DNA of 64,000 bases from positions 1-64,000 of the forward strand of contig NZ_VZQQ01000017.1 in NCBI RefSeq assembly GCF_014397785.1, written 5' to 3'. The stretch is from Paraburkholderia podalyriae (GTDB lineage Bacteria; Pseudomonadota; Gammaproteobacteria; Burkholderiales; Burkholderiaceae). The notes under the pieces are model-generated. The model did no database searches and was not told where the DNA came from. It saw nothing but the letters and a program-made list of their open reading frames with translations. The position numbers and the translations under genes were made by a program. Shown here piece by piece: positions 1 to 8,569 of the stretch (positions are counted from its first letter, which is position 1; each line of letters starts with the position of its first letter).

Positions 1-162
1 GGATCGTCAACAGGTTTTTATCACTCGCCTGACCTGCCCACGCCGCTGAAACCCCCGCCATCCAAGGCTTCCCGCTTCTCCGTGCCCCGGCGTCCGGAGC
101 ACGAAAGAGCGGAATTCTAGTCGCCGCGATCGGGACTTGCAAGCGATATTTTGACAAGCGTA

Positions 163-939
163 TTAACGGTGCTTGAAAACCGGTTTGCGCTTCTCCACGA
201 ACGCGGCCATGCCCTCTTTCTGGTCTTCGGTGGCGAAGAGCGAATGAAACAGGCGGCGCTCGAAATGCACGCCCTCCGCGAGCGTCGTTTCATAGGCGCG
301 GTTGACCGACTCCTTGATCATCATCACAGCCGGCAGCGGGAACTCCCCAATGGTGGCGGCCGCGCTGACTGCTTCGTCAAGCAGCGATGCCGCCGCGATC
401 ACCCGCGAAACCAGTCCGGCGCGCTCCGCTTCGGCGGCATCCATGAAGCGGGCGGTCAAACAGAGGTCCATTGCCTTCGCTTTCGACACCGCGCGCGGCA
501 AGCGCTGCGTGCCGCCCGCGCCCGGCATGATGCCGAGCTTGATTTCCGGCTGACCGAACTTCGCCGTATCAGCGGCGAAAATGATGTCGCACATCATCGC
601 CAATTCGCAGCCGCCGCCGAGCGCGAAGCCCGCCACCGCGGCAATGATCGGCTTACGGATCGAGCGAACCGTTTCCCAGTTGCGCGTGATGTAGTCGCCC
701 TTGTAGACATCCATATAGGTGTAGGACGCCATCATGCCGATGTCCGCGCCGGCAGCGAACGCTTTCTCGCTGCCCGTCACGACGATCGCGCCAATCGCCT
801 CGTCGCTGTCAAACTCCCGCAGCGCGGCGCCCAGTTCGTCCATCAGCGCGTCGTTGAGCGCATTAAAAGCCTTCGGACGATTGAGCGTAATCAATCCGAC
901 CCGCCCCCGTGTCTCAACCAAAATGTTTTCGTAAGCCAT
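163..939 (-). CDS. Enoyl-CoA hydratase (crotonase family), PaaF-like
   Basis: 258-aa crotonase-fold protein, expected to hydrate a 2,3-enoyl-CoA in the cytoplasm. Both catalytic glutamates of true hydratases are present: E112 in the GGGCELAMMCD block and E132 in FGQPEIKLG. The oxyanion-hole segment is around 61-70 (FAAGADIGMM). The ATG at 939 is chosen because GGAGG lies a few bases upstream and the protein then begins MAYENILVE, as family members do. It is divergent from paaN with a shared PaaR-like operator between them, which suggests the 2,3-dehydroadipyl-CoA hydratase step of phenylacetate degradation (PaaF). That specific assignment is inference; fatty-acid beta-oxidation is the alternative. 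Confidence 0.9.
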   Translation of the reverse strand: MAYENILVETRGRVGLITLNRPKAFNALNDALMDELGAALREFDSDEAIGAIVVTGSEKAFAAGADIGMMASYTYMDVYKGDYITRNWETVRSIRKPIIAAVAGFALGGGCELAMMCDIIFAADTAKFGQPEIKLGIMPGAGGTQRLPRAVSKAKAMDLCLTARFMDAAEAERAGLVSRVIAAASLLDEAVSAAATIGEFPLPAVMMIKESVNRAYETTLAEGVHFERRLFHSLFATEDQKEGMAAFVEKRKPVFKHR

Positions 940-1011
940 GCCGCCTCCGCAAGAGTTAATTGCACGCGAAAACGCTTCGCGCATCGTTCATAGTGATGCT
1001 ACCATTCACCA

Positions 1012-1025
1012 ACCAACCGGTCGGT
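1012..1025. promoter_or_regulatory. Putative PaaR (TetR-type) operator
   Basis: The 14-base sequence ACCAACCGGTCGGT is a dyad around a central CCGG with one mismatched pair. It resembles the ACCGACCGGTCGGT-like palindromes bound by TetR-family PaaR regulators of phenylacetate genes in Burkholderia. It lies between the divergent hydratase gene (start 939) and paaN (start 1074), so one site could repress both until phenylacetyl-CoA is present. The sequence match is seen; the regulator is inferred and is not encoded in this window. Confidence 0.6.
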
Positions 1026-1073
1026 CAATTATTCGACAGGTTCTTCCCAACGCACAGCCGAGTCCTCTTTGCC

Positions 1074-2774
1074 ATGACACAACCGCTATTCACCAAGCAC
1101 AAGGACACGCTGCACAAAGCGCTCGCCGCGCTCGAAGCGCGCGGCTACTGGAGCCCGTTCGTCGAGATGCCCAGTCCGAAAGTGTACGGGGAAGCAGCCA
1201 ACGCGGACGGCGAAGCCGCGTTCAAGGACCTTCTCGACAAGACGTTCGACCTGGACCAACCGTCGACCGGCGAAACCGTCGGCACGGAAGTCTCGCCGTT
1301 CGGCTTTCCACTCGGCGTGCGTTACCCGAAAGCCGACCCCAGCGCGCTCATCACCGTGTCCGACGCGGCGCAACGCGATTGGCGCGCGGCCGGCCCGCAG
1401 GCATGGATCGGCGTGAGCCTCGAAATCCTCGCGCGCCTGAATCACGCCAGCTTCGAGCTCGGCTACAGCGTGATGCACACGACCGGTCAGGCGTTCATGA
1501 TGGCCTTCCAGGCAGGGGGCCCGCACGCGCAGGATCGCGCGCTCGAAGCGGTCGCGTACGCCTGGGATCAGCTGCGCCGTATTCCCGCCGAAGCGCACTG
1601 GGAAAAACCGCAAGGCAAAAACCCGCCGCTCGCGATGCACAAGCGCTACACCGTCGTGCCGCGTGGCATCGGCCTCGTGCTCGGCTGCTGCACATTTCCG
1701 ACGTGGAACGGCTATCCGGGTCTGTTCGCCGATCTGGCCACCGGCAACACGGTGATCGTCAAGCCGCATCCCGGCGCGATTCTGCCGCTCGCGCTGACCG
1801 TGCGCATCGCGCGTGACGTGTTGCGCGAAGCGGGCTTCGATCCGAACGTCGTCACGCTGCTGGCCACCGACCCGAACGACGGCGCCCTCGTCCAGCAACT
1901 GGCCCAGCGGCCCGAGATCAAACTGATCGATTTCACGGGCAGCACCCAGAACGGCACCTGGCTCGAGCGCAACGCGCATCAGGCGCAGGTCTACACCGAA
2001 AAAGCCGGCGTCAACCAGATCGTGATCGACTCGGTCGACGATATCAAAGCGGCCGCGCGCAATATCGCGTTCTCGCTGGCGCTGTACTCGGGCCAGATGT
2101 GCACCGCGCCGCAAAACATCTACGTGCCACGAGAGGGCATTCGCACCGCGGACGGCACGCTCGGCTTTGACGATGTCGCCCAGACGCTTGCCGGCGCTGT
2201 GCAAAAGCTCGTCGCCGATCCGGCCCGCGCGGTTGAACTGCTCGGCGCGATTCAGAACGAAGGTGTCGTGCAGCGCATCGACGAAGCAGCCAGGCTCGGC
2301 CGCGTTCTCGTCGCGAGCCAGACGCTCGAGCATCCGTCCTTTCCGGGCGCTCGCGTGCGCACACCGCTCGTATTGCAACTCGACGCCGCGACCGACCGCA
2401 CCCAGTTCGCGAGAGAATGGTTCGGGCCGATCTCGTTCGTCATCGCGACGGACTCGACCGCGCAGTCGCTCGATCTCGCGGGCAACATCGCCGCCGAGCA
2501 CGGCGCGCTGACGCTATCGGTCTACAGCACGGACGACGCGGTGCTCGACGCCGCGCACGAAGCTTCGATTCGCGGCGGCGTCGCGCTGTCGATCAACCTG
2601 ACCGGCGGCGTGTTCGTCAACCAGTCCGCGGCTTTTTCGGACTTTCACGGCACCGGTGCCAACCCGGCCGCCAATGCCGCGCTGGCCGATGCCGCTTTCG
2701 TCGCCAACCGCTTCCGTGTCGTGCAAAGCCGCGTTCATGTTGAACCGAAAACGCCTCCGGTGGTAGCCGGCTGA
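1074..2774 (+). CDS. paaN: Phenylacetic acid degradation protein PaaN (aldehyde dehydrogenase type)
   Basis: 566-aa aldehyde dehydrogenase-superfamily protein of the PaaN type found in beta-proteobacteria. It has only the dehydrogenase domain and lacks the C-terminal MaoC-like hydratase of the E. coli bifunctional PaaZ. Catalytic Cys is probably C343 (LYSGQMCTAP) with the general-base Glu at E309 (VYTEKAGVN). The expected role is oxidation of the semialdehyde formed after opening of the oxepin-CoA ring. The ATG at 1074 gives MTQPLFTKH, the usual family N-terminus; a longer frame reading upstream runs through the operator and is rejected. It leads a cluster with paaG, paaI and paaK. Confidence 0.92.
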   Translation: MTQPLFTKHKDTLHKALAALEARGYWSPFVEMPSPKVYGEAANADGEAAFKDLLDKTFDLDQPSTGETVGTEVSPFGFPLGVRYPKADPSALITVSDAAQRDWRAAGPQAWIGVSLEILARLNHASFELGYSVMHTTGQAFMMAFQAGGPHAQDRALEAVAYAWDQLRRIPAEAHWEKPQGKNPPLAMHKRYTVVPRGIGLVLGCCTFPTWNGYPGLFADLATGNTVIVKPHPGAILPLALTVRIARDVLREAGFDPNVVTLLATDPNDGALVQQLAQRPEIKLIDFTGSTQNGTWLERNAHQAQVYTEKAGVNQIVIDSVDDIKAAARNIAFSLALYSGQMCTAPQNIYVPREGIRTADGTLGFDDVAQTLAGAVQKLVADPARAVELLGAIQNEGVVQRIDEAARLGRVLVASQTLEHPSFPGARVRTPLVLQLDAATDRTQFAREWFGPISFVIATDSTAQSLDLAGNIAAEHGALTLSVYSTDDAVLDAAHEASIRGGVALSINLTGGVFVNQSAAFSDFHGTGANPAANAALADAAFVANRFRVVQSRVHVEPKTPPVVAG

Positions 2775-2826
2775 AAGGCATAGGAAGCAGCGTCCGCAGA
2801 CAGCACGACTTCGTCCTATGCCTTTC
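2773..2826. repeat. 13-bp perfect inverted repeat between paaN and paaG
   Basis: Arms GAAAGGCATAGGA (2773-2785) and its exact complement (2814-2826) enclose a 28-base loop. The left arm overlaps the paaN stop codon. No T-run follows, so it is unlikely to be a simple intrinsic terminator. A role in mRNA processing, stability or partial attenuation between paaN and paaG is possible but is only inference. Confidence 0.6.
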
Positions 2827-2943
2827 GGCGGATGGACCGGGTCGTGCGATGTCACTAACATCAAAACATCGGACCGGCATCACACGTCGACGCTAGCCGA
2901 GCCGCCGTGCCCGTCGGTCAACGAGACTTTGAGGAGACACCCC

Positions 2944-3735
2944 ATGTCATATGAAGCGATCCGGCTGGACATCGACTCATCGAGCCACGTCGCCACCATC
3001 ACACTGAACCGCCCGGACAAGCTCAACAGCTTCACGCGCGCGATGCATCAGGAACTCGGCGCGGCGCTCGAACAGGTCGAAACGTCCAGCGCCCGTGCGC
3101 TCGTGCTTACCGGCGCGGGCCGCGGCTTCTGCGCCGGTCAGGATCTCGCTGACCTCGATTTCACGCCCGGCGCCATGACCGACCTCGGCGCGGTGATCCA
3201 TGAATACTTCAATCCGTTGATCCGCCGTCTGCAGGCGCTGCCGCTTCCAGTGATCGCGGCGGTCAATGGCACGGCCGCCGGCGCGGGCGCCAATCTCGCG
3301 TTGGCCTGCGACCTGGTGCTCGCGGCGCGCTCAGCGAGCTTCATCCAGGCGTTCGTGAAGATTGGGCTCGTGCCGGATTCGGGCGGCACGTGGTTTCTGC
3401 CGCAGCGTGTGGGCATGGCACGCGCGCTCGGGCTCGCGATCACCGGCGACAAGCTCAGCGCCGACAAAGCCGAAAGCTGGGGTTTGATCTGGCAAGTGCT
3501 CGACGACGGCGAAGTCGCTCCGGCCGCAGCGAAACTTGCGGCGCGGCTCGCGCAGCAACCAACCCGCGCGATCGCCGCGATCAAGCAGGCGATGCGTGCC
3601 AGCGCGACGCAAACGCTCGCCCAGCAACTCGATCTCGAGCGTGATCTGCAGCGCGAACTCGGCACCTCGCACGATTACGCGGAAGGCGTTCAGGCATTTA
3701 TCGAAAAGCGCGCACCTCGCTTCGAGGGGCGTTGA
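2944..3735 (+). CDS. paaG: 1,2-epoxyphenylacetyl-CoA isomerase PaaG
   Basis: 263-aa crotonase-family protein. In place of the two hydratase glutamates it has AAGAGANLALACD around 111-123 and a conserved Asp at D145 (GLVPDSGG), the pattern of PaaG isomerases. PaaG converts ring-epoxidised phenylacetyl-CoA to oxepin-CoA and also moves the double bond later in the pathway. AGGAGA precedes the ATG at 2944. One base separates its stop from the paaI start, indicating co-translation with paaI. Confidence 0.92.
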   Translation: MSYEAIRLDIDSSSHVATITLNRPDKLNSFTRAMHQELGAALEQVETSSARALVLTGAGRGFCAGQDLADLDFTPGAMTDLGAVIHEYFNPLIRRLQALPLPVIAAVNGTAAGAGANLALACDLVLAARSASFIQAFVKIGLVPDSGGTWFLPQRVGMARALGLAITGDKLSADKAESWGLIWQVLDDGEVAPAAAKLAARLAQQPTRAIAAIKQAMRASATQTLAQQLDLERDLQRELGTSHDYAEGVQAFIEKRAPRFEGR

Positions 3736-3736
3736 G

Positions 3737-4198
3737 ATGTCGACGCAAACCACCCGTCCCGACCAGATGACACCCGACGAACTCGCCCGCGCAACGGCCG
3801 CCGCGATGTACGAAAACGATGCCTGCAGCCGCGCGCTCGGGCTCGAAATTCTCGAAGTGCGTCCCGGCTATGCGCGGCTGCGCATGGCGGTGCGCGACGA
3901 CTTCCTTAACGGCCATCAGATCTGCCACGGTGGCTTGATCTTCACGCTCGCCGATTCGACCTTCGCGTTCGCCTGCAATACCTACAACATCAATACGGTC
4001 GCGGCCGGCTGCTCGATCGAGTATCTCCGGCCGGTCTACGGCGCCGACGTGCTGAGCGCCGAGGCGGTCGAACAGACATTGAGCGGGCGCACAGGCATCT
4101 ACGATATCCGCGTGACGAATCGGGCCGGCGAGACTGTCGCGATGTTTCGCGGCAAGTCGGCGCAAACCAAGGGCAACCTGATTCCCCCCGGCGACTAA
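3737..4198 (+). CDS. paaI: Hydroxyphenylacetyl-CoA thioesterase PaaI
   Basis: 153-aa hot-dog-fold thioesterase. Active-site landmarks are N59, the HGG motif at 64-66 and the acidic D73 in the long helix (HGGLIFTLADSTFAF). PaaI hydrolyses aryl-CoA esters that would otherwise trap CoA if ring opening stalls. The ATG at 3737 starts one base after the paaG stop codon, so translation is probably coupled. The length matches PaaI from other Burkholderiaceae. Confidence 0.92.
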   Translation: MSTQTTRPDQMTPDELARATAAAMYENDACSRALGLEILEVRPGYARLRMAVRDDFLNGHQICHGGLIFTLADSTFAFACNTYNINTVAAGCSIEYLRPVYGADVLSAEAVEQTLSGRTGIYDIRVTNRAGETVAMFRGKSAQTKGNLIPPGD

Positions 4199-4310
4199 CA
4201 GCTAGCGGCGGCAAACCAGTGCCGCCCACGCGGACAACCGGCCGCGTGGTTTTCTGGCATCAACGCGTCACATATCAGACTCAGATACTGAGGCAGCAAG
4301 GAGACATTCG

Positions 4311-5615
4311 ATGAGCACCGTCCTTCCGCTCGATCCGATCGAGACCGCCAGCCGCGACGAGCTCGCCACGCTCCAACTTGAACGGCTCAAATGGTCGCTG
4401 AACCATGCGTATGAAAATTCGCCGGTGTATCGGCGCAAGTTCGACGGAGCCGGCGTTCATCCGGGCGATGTCAAGTCGCTCGCGGACCTCACGCGATTTC
4501 CGTTCACGACGAAGAAGGATTTGCGCGACAACTATCCGTTCGGGATGTTCGCTGTACCGCAGGAGCAGATTTCGCGAATCCACGCGTCGTCCGGGACGAC
4601 CGGCAAGCCGACCGTCGTTGGCTATACGGCGCGCGACATCGACACGTGGGCGAATCTCGTCGCGCGGTCGGTGCGCGCCGCCGGCGCGAAGCGCGGCGAC
4701 AAGGTGCACGTGAGCTATGGCTACGGCCTCTTCACGGGCGGCCTAGGCGCGCACTACGGCGCCGAGCGCGCGGGGCTCACCGTCATTCCGTTCGGCGGTG
4801 GCCAGACCGAGAAGCAGGTGCAACTGATCCAGGACTTCCGGCCGGACATCATCATGGTGACGCCGAGCTATATGCTGTCGATCGCCGACGAACTCGAACG
4901 CCAGGGTATCGACCCGGCGAGCTGCTCATTGCGCATCGGCATCTTCGGCGCTGAGCCGTGGACCAACGACATGCGCGAGGCAATCGAAAAACGCATGGGC
5001 ATCGACGCGGTCGACATCTACGGTCTCTCTGAAGTAATGGGCCCGGGCGTCGCCTCGGAGTTCGTCGAGACCAAAGACGGCCCGACGATCTGGGAAGACC
5101 ATTTCTATCCCGAGATCATCGACCCTGAAACTGGCGAGGTGCTGCCCGATGGCGAACTCGGCGAGCTCGTGTTCACGTCTCTGACGAAAGAAGCGCTACC
5201 GATCATCCGCTACCGCACGCGCGATCTCACGCGCCTGCTGCCGGGCAGCGCCCGCACGATGCGGCGGATGGAAAAAATCACCGGCCGCTCGGACGACATG
5301 ATGATCGTACGCGGCGTCAATGTGTTCCCGACGCAGATCGAAGAACTGCTGCTCAAGCAGCACGCGCTCGCGCCGCACTATCAGATCGTGCTGACGAAGG
5401 AAGGGCCGCTCGACGTGTTGACGCTGAACGTCGAACCGTGCCCCGAAAGCGCGCCGGATACTTCCGCGCTGAACTCCGCGAAAAACGCGTTGGCTTATGA
5501 CATCAAGGCGCTGATTGGCGTGAGCGCGGTGGTGAACGTGCTGGCGGTGAATGGAATCGAGCGCTCGGTGGGCAAGGCGCGGCGCGTGGTGGACAAGCGC
5601 AGGTCGGGGCTCTGA
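4311..5615 (+). CDS. paaK: Phenylacetate-CoA ligase PaaK
   Basis: 434-aa adenylate-forming ligase that activates phenylacetate with ATP and CoA, the entry step of the pathway. The AMP-binding loop SSGTTGKPT is at 93-101; YGLSEVMGPG and the C-terminal hinge GRSDDMMIVRGVNVFPTQIEE-type segment are also present, and the length is typical of PaaK. AAGGAGA precedes the ATG. The 112-base gap after paaI shows no clear operator, so transcription probably continues from paaN/paaG. It converges on mltA. Confidence 0.95.
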   Translation: MSTVLPLDPIETASRDELATLQLERLKWSLNHAYENSPVYRRKFDGAGVHPGDVKSLADLTRFPFTTKKDLRDNYPFGMFAVPQEQISRIHASSGTTGKPTVVGYTARDIDTWANLVARSVRAAGAKRGDKVHVSYGYGLFTGGLGAHYGAERAGLTVIPFGGGQTEKQVQLIQDFRPDIIMVTPSYMLSIADELERQGIDPASCSLRIGIFGAEPWTNDMREAIEKRMGIDAVDIYGLSEVMGPGVASEFVETKDGPTIWEDHFYPEIIDPETGEVLPDGELGELVFTSLTKEALPIIRYRTRDLTRLLPGSARTMRRMEKITGRSDDMMIVRGVNVFPTQIEELLLKQHALAPHYQIVLTKEGPLDVLTLNVEPCPESAPDTSALNSAKNALAYDIKALIGVSAVVNVLAVNGIERSVGKARRVVDKRRSGL

Positions 5616-5729
5616 CCCGGGCGACGGCCAACCGGCAACGCTCAGCGTCAGCGCGGCAGCGTCAAACGCGTCTCGCGAAAACCGCTGTACCCGAAACGGC
5701 TGTCACGCACCCGTCTGCGCCCCACCGCC

Positions 5730-6848
5730 TCAGGAATTCGGCAGCAGCAACCACATCCGGCCGCCCTGCTTCATCTTGCCAGCCAGGTCGCCGGCATCGT
5801 CGCCGAGACCCCAGAAGTAGTCGGCGCGCACACCGCCCTTGATGGCGGTGCCTGTGTCCTGTGCGAACACGAGGCGGTTCATCGGCGAGTTCGTCAGCGG
5901 CCGTGTGGTCTGCAGGAACACCGGCGTGCCGAGCGGAATCGCGCTTGGGTCGACCGCAATCGAGCGCTCTGGCGTCAGCGGCACGCCGAGCGCGCCGATC
6001 GGACCGTCCGCGCCGCCGCTCGGCATACTTTCGGCCGACGGCATCTCGCGGAAAAACACGAAGCGAGGATTGGTGTCGAGCAGACCATCGACGCGCGTCG
6101 GATTCGCGCGTGCCCATGCCTTGATACCCTGCATCGTCGCCTGCGCGGGTGTGATCTCGCCATGATCGAGCAGCCAGCGCCCGATCGACTTGTACGGCTG
6201 ATTGTTGGTGCCGCCAAAGCCGACCCGCATCACGCTGCCGTCTTCCATCACGATGCGCCCGGAACCCTGCACCTGCAGGAAGAACGCTTCGATCGGATCG
6301 TCGACCCAGACAAGTTCGTTGCCGCTGAGCGCGCCCGAGCGTTCGAGCTGGCCGCGCGCCGGCATCGGCGCCCCGGCGCGATAGCCAGCGGGCCAACGGT
6401 ACAGCGCGGTCTGATACACGCCATGCCGCGTGCGCGAACCCCGCAGCAGGGGCTCGTAGTAACCGGTGACCAGACCGTCGAGTGTGCCATCGCTATTCGC
6501 GAGCTGGAACGGCGTGAAGTAGGCTTCGAAGAAGGCCCGCGCGCTGGTGACGTCGAGATCGTCGATTTGCGCGGCCGCCGCGCATGCACGCGACCAGTTT
6601 GGCTGACGCGCGAGCCTCGCGCAGTTTTGCCGCAACGCGGCCGTCGCGCCGATCAGGGAGTCGTCCTGCCAACCCGGCACCTGCTGCCACGCCACCGCGG
6701 TCAAGCGCGTCGCGGCGAACTGGCCGGGGATGATCGCCGCGCCGCTCGGCGGTGAAGGCCGGATCGCGCCGCCGCCACCGCAGGACGCAAGCAACACCGC
6801 AACCGACAATGCACCGAGCCAGGCGCCGGCCCGGCCGACAAAACGCAT
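5730..6848 (-). CDS. mltA: Membrane-bound lytic murein transglycosylase A (lipoprotein)
   Basis: 372-aa outer-membrane lipoprotein of the MltA family, which cleaves glycan strands of peptidoglycan with formation of 1,6-anhydro-muramic ends. The N-terminus shows a lipoprotein signal ending LLASC followed by a Gly run, and the C-terminal 3D-type domain includes FAQDTGTAIKGGVRADYFWG. The start at 6848 is selected because it places the lipobox correctly; an upstream ATG in frame would add a hydrophilic extension. The divergent small gene at 6877 lies 28 bases away. Confidence 0.92.
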   Translation of the reverse strand: MRFVGRAGAWLGALSVAVLLASCGGGGAIRPSPPSGAAIIPGQFAATRLTAVAWQQVPGWQDDSLIGATAALRQNCARLARQPNWSRACAAAAQIDDLDVTSARAFFEAYFTPFQLANSDGTLDGLVTGYYEPLLRGSRTRHGVYQTALYRWPAGYRAGAPMPARGQLERSGALSGNELVWVDDPIEAFFLQVQGSGRIVMEDGSVMRVGFGGTNNQPYKSIGRWLLDHGEITPAQATMQGIKAWARANPTRVDGLLDTNPRFVFFREMPSAESMPSGGADGPIGALGVPLTPERSIAVDPSAIPLGTPVFLQTTRPLTNSPMNRLVFAQDTGTAIKGGVRADYFWGLGDDAGDLAGKMKQGGRMWLLLPNS

Positions 6849-6876
6849 ACAATGTTCTTTATTGATGGAAACCGCC

Positions 6877-7038
6877 ATGTCCGATCTGTTCGACGAATAC
6901 CCGATGCTCATCTTCGCGCTGGAATCGCTGCTCGCGCTGTTCCTGCTCGTCTTTATCGTTGTGTGGACCTCGTCTGGCAAGAAAAAAGCCCTGCGTGCCA
7001 GGTCGGCGGAACGCTCCCAACAGCAAAAGCCGCAGTGA
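6877..7038 (+). CDS. Small single-span membrane protein, unknown function
   Basis: 53-aa product. After an acidic N-terminus (MSDLFDEYP) it has one hydrophobic segment at about 10-33, then a strongly basic tail (GKKKALRARSAERS), so the tail probably faces the cytoplasm. The ATG at 6877 has GGA about 8 bases upstream; an ATG at 6865 in the same frame would add four residues. A TACAAT hexamer at 6848-6853 could be its -10. It is divergent from mltA with overlapping leaders, so a cell-envelope link is possible. I do not recognise the family. Confidence 0.6.
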   Translation: MSDLFDEYPMLIFALESLLALFLLVFIVVWTSSGKKKALRARSAERSQQQKPQ

Positions 7039-7178
7039 CCCTGGCCTGCGAACTGCCCACAACCGCACCCTTCACCGCGTCAAGCGCTCGCCCAAGCGCC
7101 CATCCACCCCCCACTCAACTGCCCGCTGCGCCGCGCGCCCATGCGAACTCATTAAAGACCGCGTAGCACCGCGCCGGT

Positions 7179-7553
7179 TCAATGCAACGTTCGCGGCATG
7201 CGCAACACAAACTCCGGCACCGGCGCCTCGAAGCGCTCGCCATCCTCCGCCACGCAGAAGTAATCGCCGCGCATCGTGCCGACTGGCGTCGCGATCACTG
7301 CCCAACTCGTGTATTCGAAATGCTCGCCCGGTTTGAGCAGCGGCTGATGACCGACCACGCCGAGGCCTTTGACTTCCTGCACCGTGTTTTCGCTGTCGGC
7401 GATGATCCAGTGACGCGCGATCAACTGTGCGGGCACCTGGCCGGTGTTACGGATGGTCAGCGTGTAGGCAAACGCGTACTGGCGGCGCTCCGGGTCCGAT
7501 TCTTCGGGCAGGTATTGCACCTGCGCCGAGACGCTGAATTCGTACTGGCTCAT
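7179..7553 (-). CDS. apaG: ApaG protein (Co2+/Mg2+ efflux-associated)
   Basis: 124-aa single-domain protein, the usual ApaG length, with an all-beta fibronectin-III-like fold. Typical segments are YTLTIRNTG, ARHWIIAD, VGHQPLLKPGEHFEYTSW and GTMRGDYFC. ApaG was named for Co2+/Mg2+-related phenotypes; its biochemical role is unsettled. The start at 7553 gives MSQYEFSVS. It is divergent from rpe. Confidence 0.93.
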   Translation of the reverse strand: MSQYEFSVSAQVQYLPEESDPERRQYAFAYTLTIRNTGQVPAQLIARHWIIADSENTVQEVKGLGVVGHQPLLKPGEHFEYTSWAVIATPVGTMRGDYFCVAEDGERFEAPVPEFVLRMPRTLH

Positions 7554-7878
7554 CCTGATTCCGGTCTGATCAAACTGGCTGTGAAAAATCGTGGAAGGCC
7601 CGAACGCCAATGATCTGCAGGTGCAGCGGCGATGCGGCGCTCATGAAATGGCATTCTGCTTGATGCGCGGCATGGCCGCAACCGGACACGCCTTTCGGCC
7701 AGGAACGCCTAAGAAGTTCGGACACGACTGCGTTGCCGCGCCGTTTCTCTCAGCTGTTTTTGCACGGGCACTTTGTGACTTTCATCGCGCGATTCGGCCA
7801 CGCCAACCGCGGCCCGAACCCCGGTCAGCACGCGCAAAAACGGTAAAATGGCGCTTTCCCGCTTGCATTTTCCCCGCC
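7554..7878. other. Intergenic region between apaG and rpe
   Basis: 325 bases between divergent genes. A TAAAAT hexamer at 7844-7849 is a plausible -10 for rpe, about 30 bases before its ATG; no good -35 is seen. No convincing small gene or repeat was found here. Confidence 0.4.
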
Positions 7879-8562
7879 ATGACGCAATTTCGCATCGCCC
7901 CCAGCATTCTTTCCGCCGATTTCGCCCGTCTGGGCGAAGAGGTCCGCAACGTCGTCGCCGCCGGCGCCGACTGGATCCATTTCGACGTGATGGACAACCA
8001 CTACGTGCCGAACCTGACCATCGGCCCACTCGTTTGCGAAGCGATCCGCCCGCACGTGGATGTCCCGATCGACGTGCACCTGATGGTGCGCCCCGTCGAC
8101 CGCATCGTGCCGGACTTCGCGAAAGCCGGCGCGAACCTGATCAGCTTTCACCCGGAGGCGTCGGATCACATCGACCGCACGCTGTCGCTGATCCGCGACC
8201 ACGGCTGCAAGGCCGGCCTCGTGTTCAATCCGGCGACATCGCTGAACTATCTCGATCACGTGATGGACAAGGTCGACCTCGTGCTGATCATGTCGGTGAA
8301 CCCGGGTTTCGGCGGCCAGTCGTTCATCCCCGAGGCGCTCAACAAGCTGCGCGAAGCGCGCAAGCGCATCGACGCGTACAACGAGCGCACCGGCCGCGAC
8401 ATCCACCTCGAAGTGGACGGCGGCGTGAAGGTCGACAACATCGCGGAAATCGCGGCGGCCGGCGCCGACACGTTCGTGGCCGGCTCGGCGATCTTCGGCC
8501 AGCCCGATCACAAGGTCGTGATCGACAAGATGCGCGCCGCCCTCGCCACCGTCCAGCGCTAA
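7879..8562 (+). CDS. rpe: Ribulose-phosphate 3-epimerase
   Basis: 227-aa TIM-barrel metalloenzyme interconverting ribulose-5-phosphate and xylulose-5-phosphate in the pentose phosphate and Calvin pathways. Landmarks are SILSADFARLGEE at the N-terminus, HFDVMDNHYVPN, DVHLMV, SVNPGFGGQSF and the phosphate-binding EVDGGV block. The start at 7879 (MTQFRIAPSIL) fits the family; a longer reading upstream is not supported. Gph follows after seven bases, as in the conserved rpe-gph-trp order. Confidence 0.95.
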   Translation: MTQFRIAPSILSADFARLGEEVRNVVAAGADWIHFDVMDNHYVPNLTIGPLVCEAIRPHVDVPIDVHLMVRPVDRIVPDFAKAGANLISFHPEASDHIDRTLSLIRDHGCKAGLVFNPATSLNYLDHVMDKVDLVLIMSVNPGFGGQSFIPEALNKLREARKRIDAYNERTGRDIHLEVDGGVKVDNIAEIAAAGADTFVAGSAIFGQPDHKVVIDKMRAALATVQR

Positions 8563-8569
8563 TCCGACG

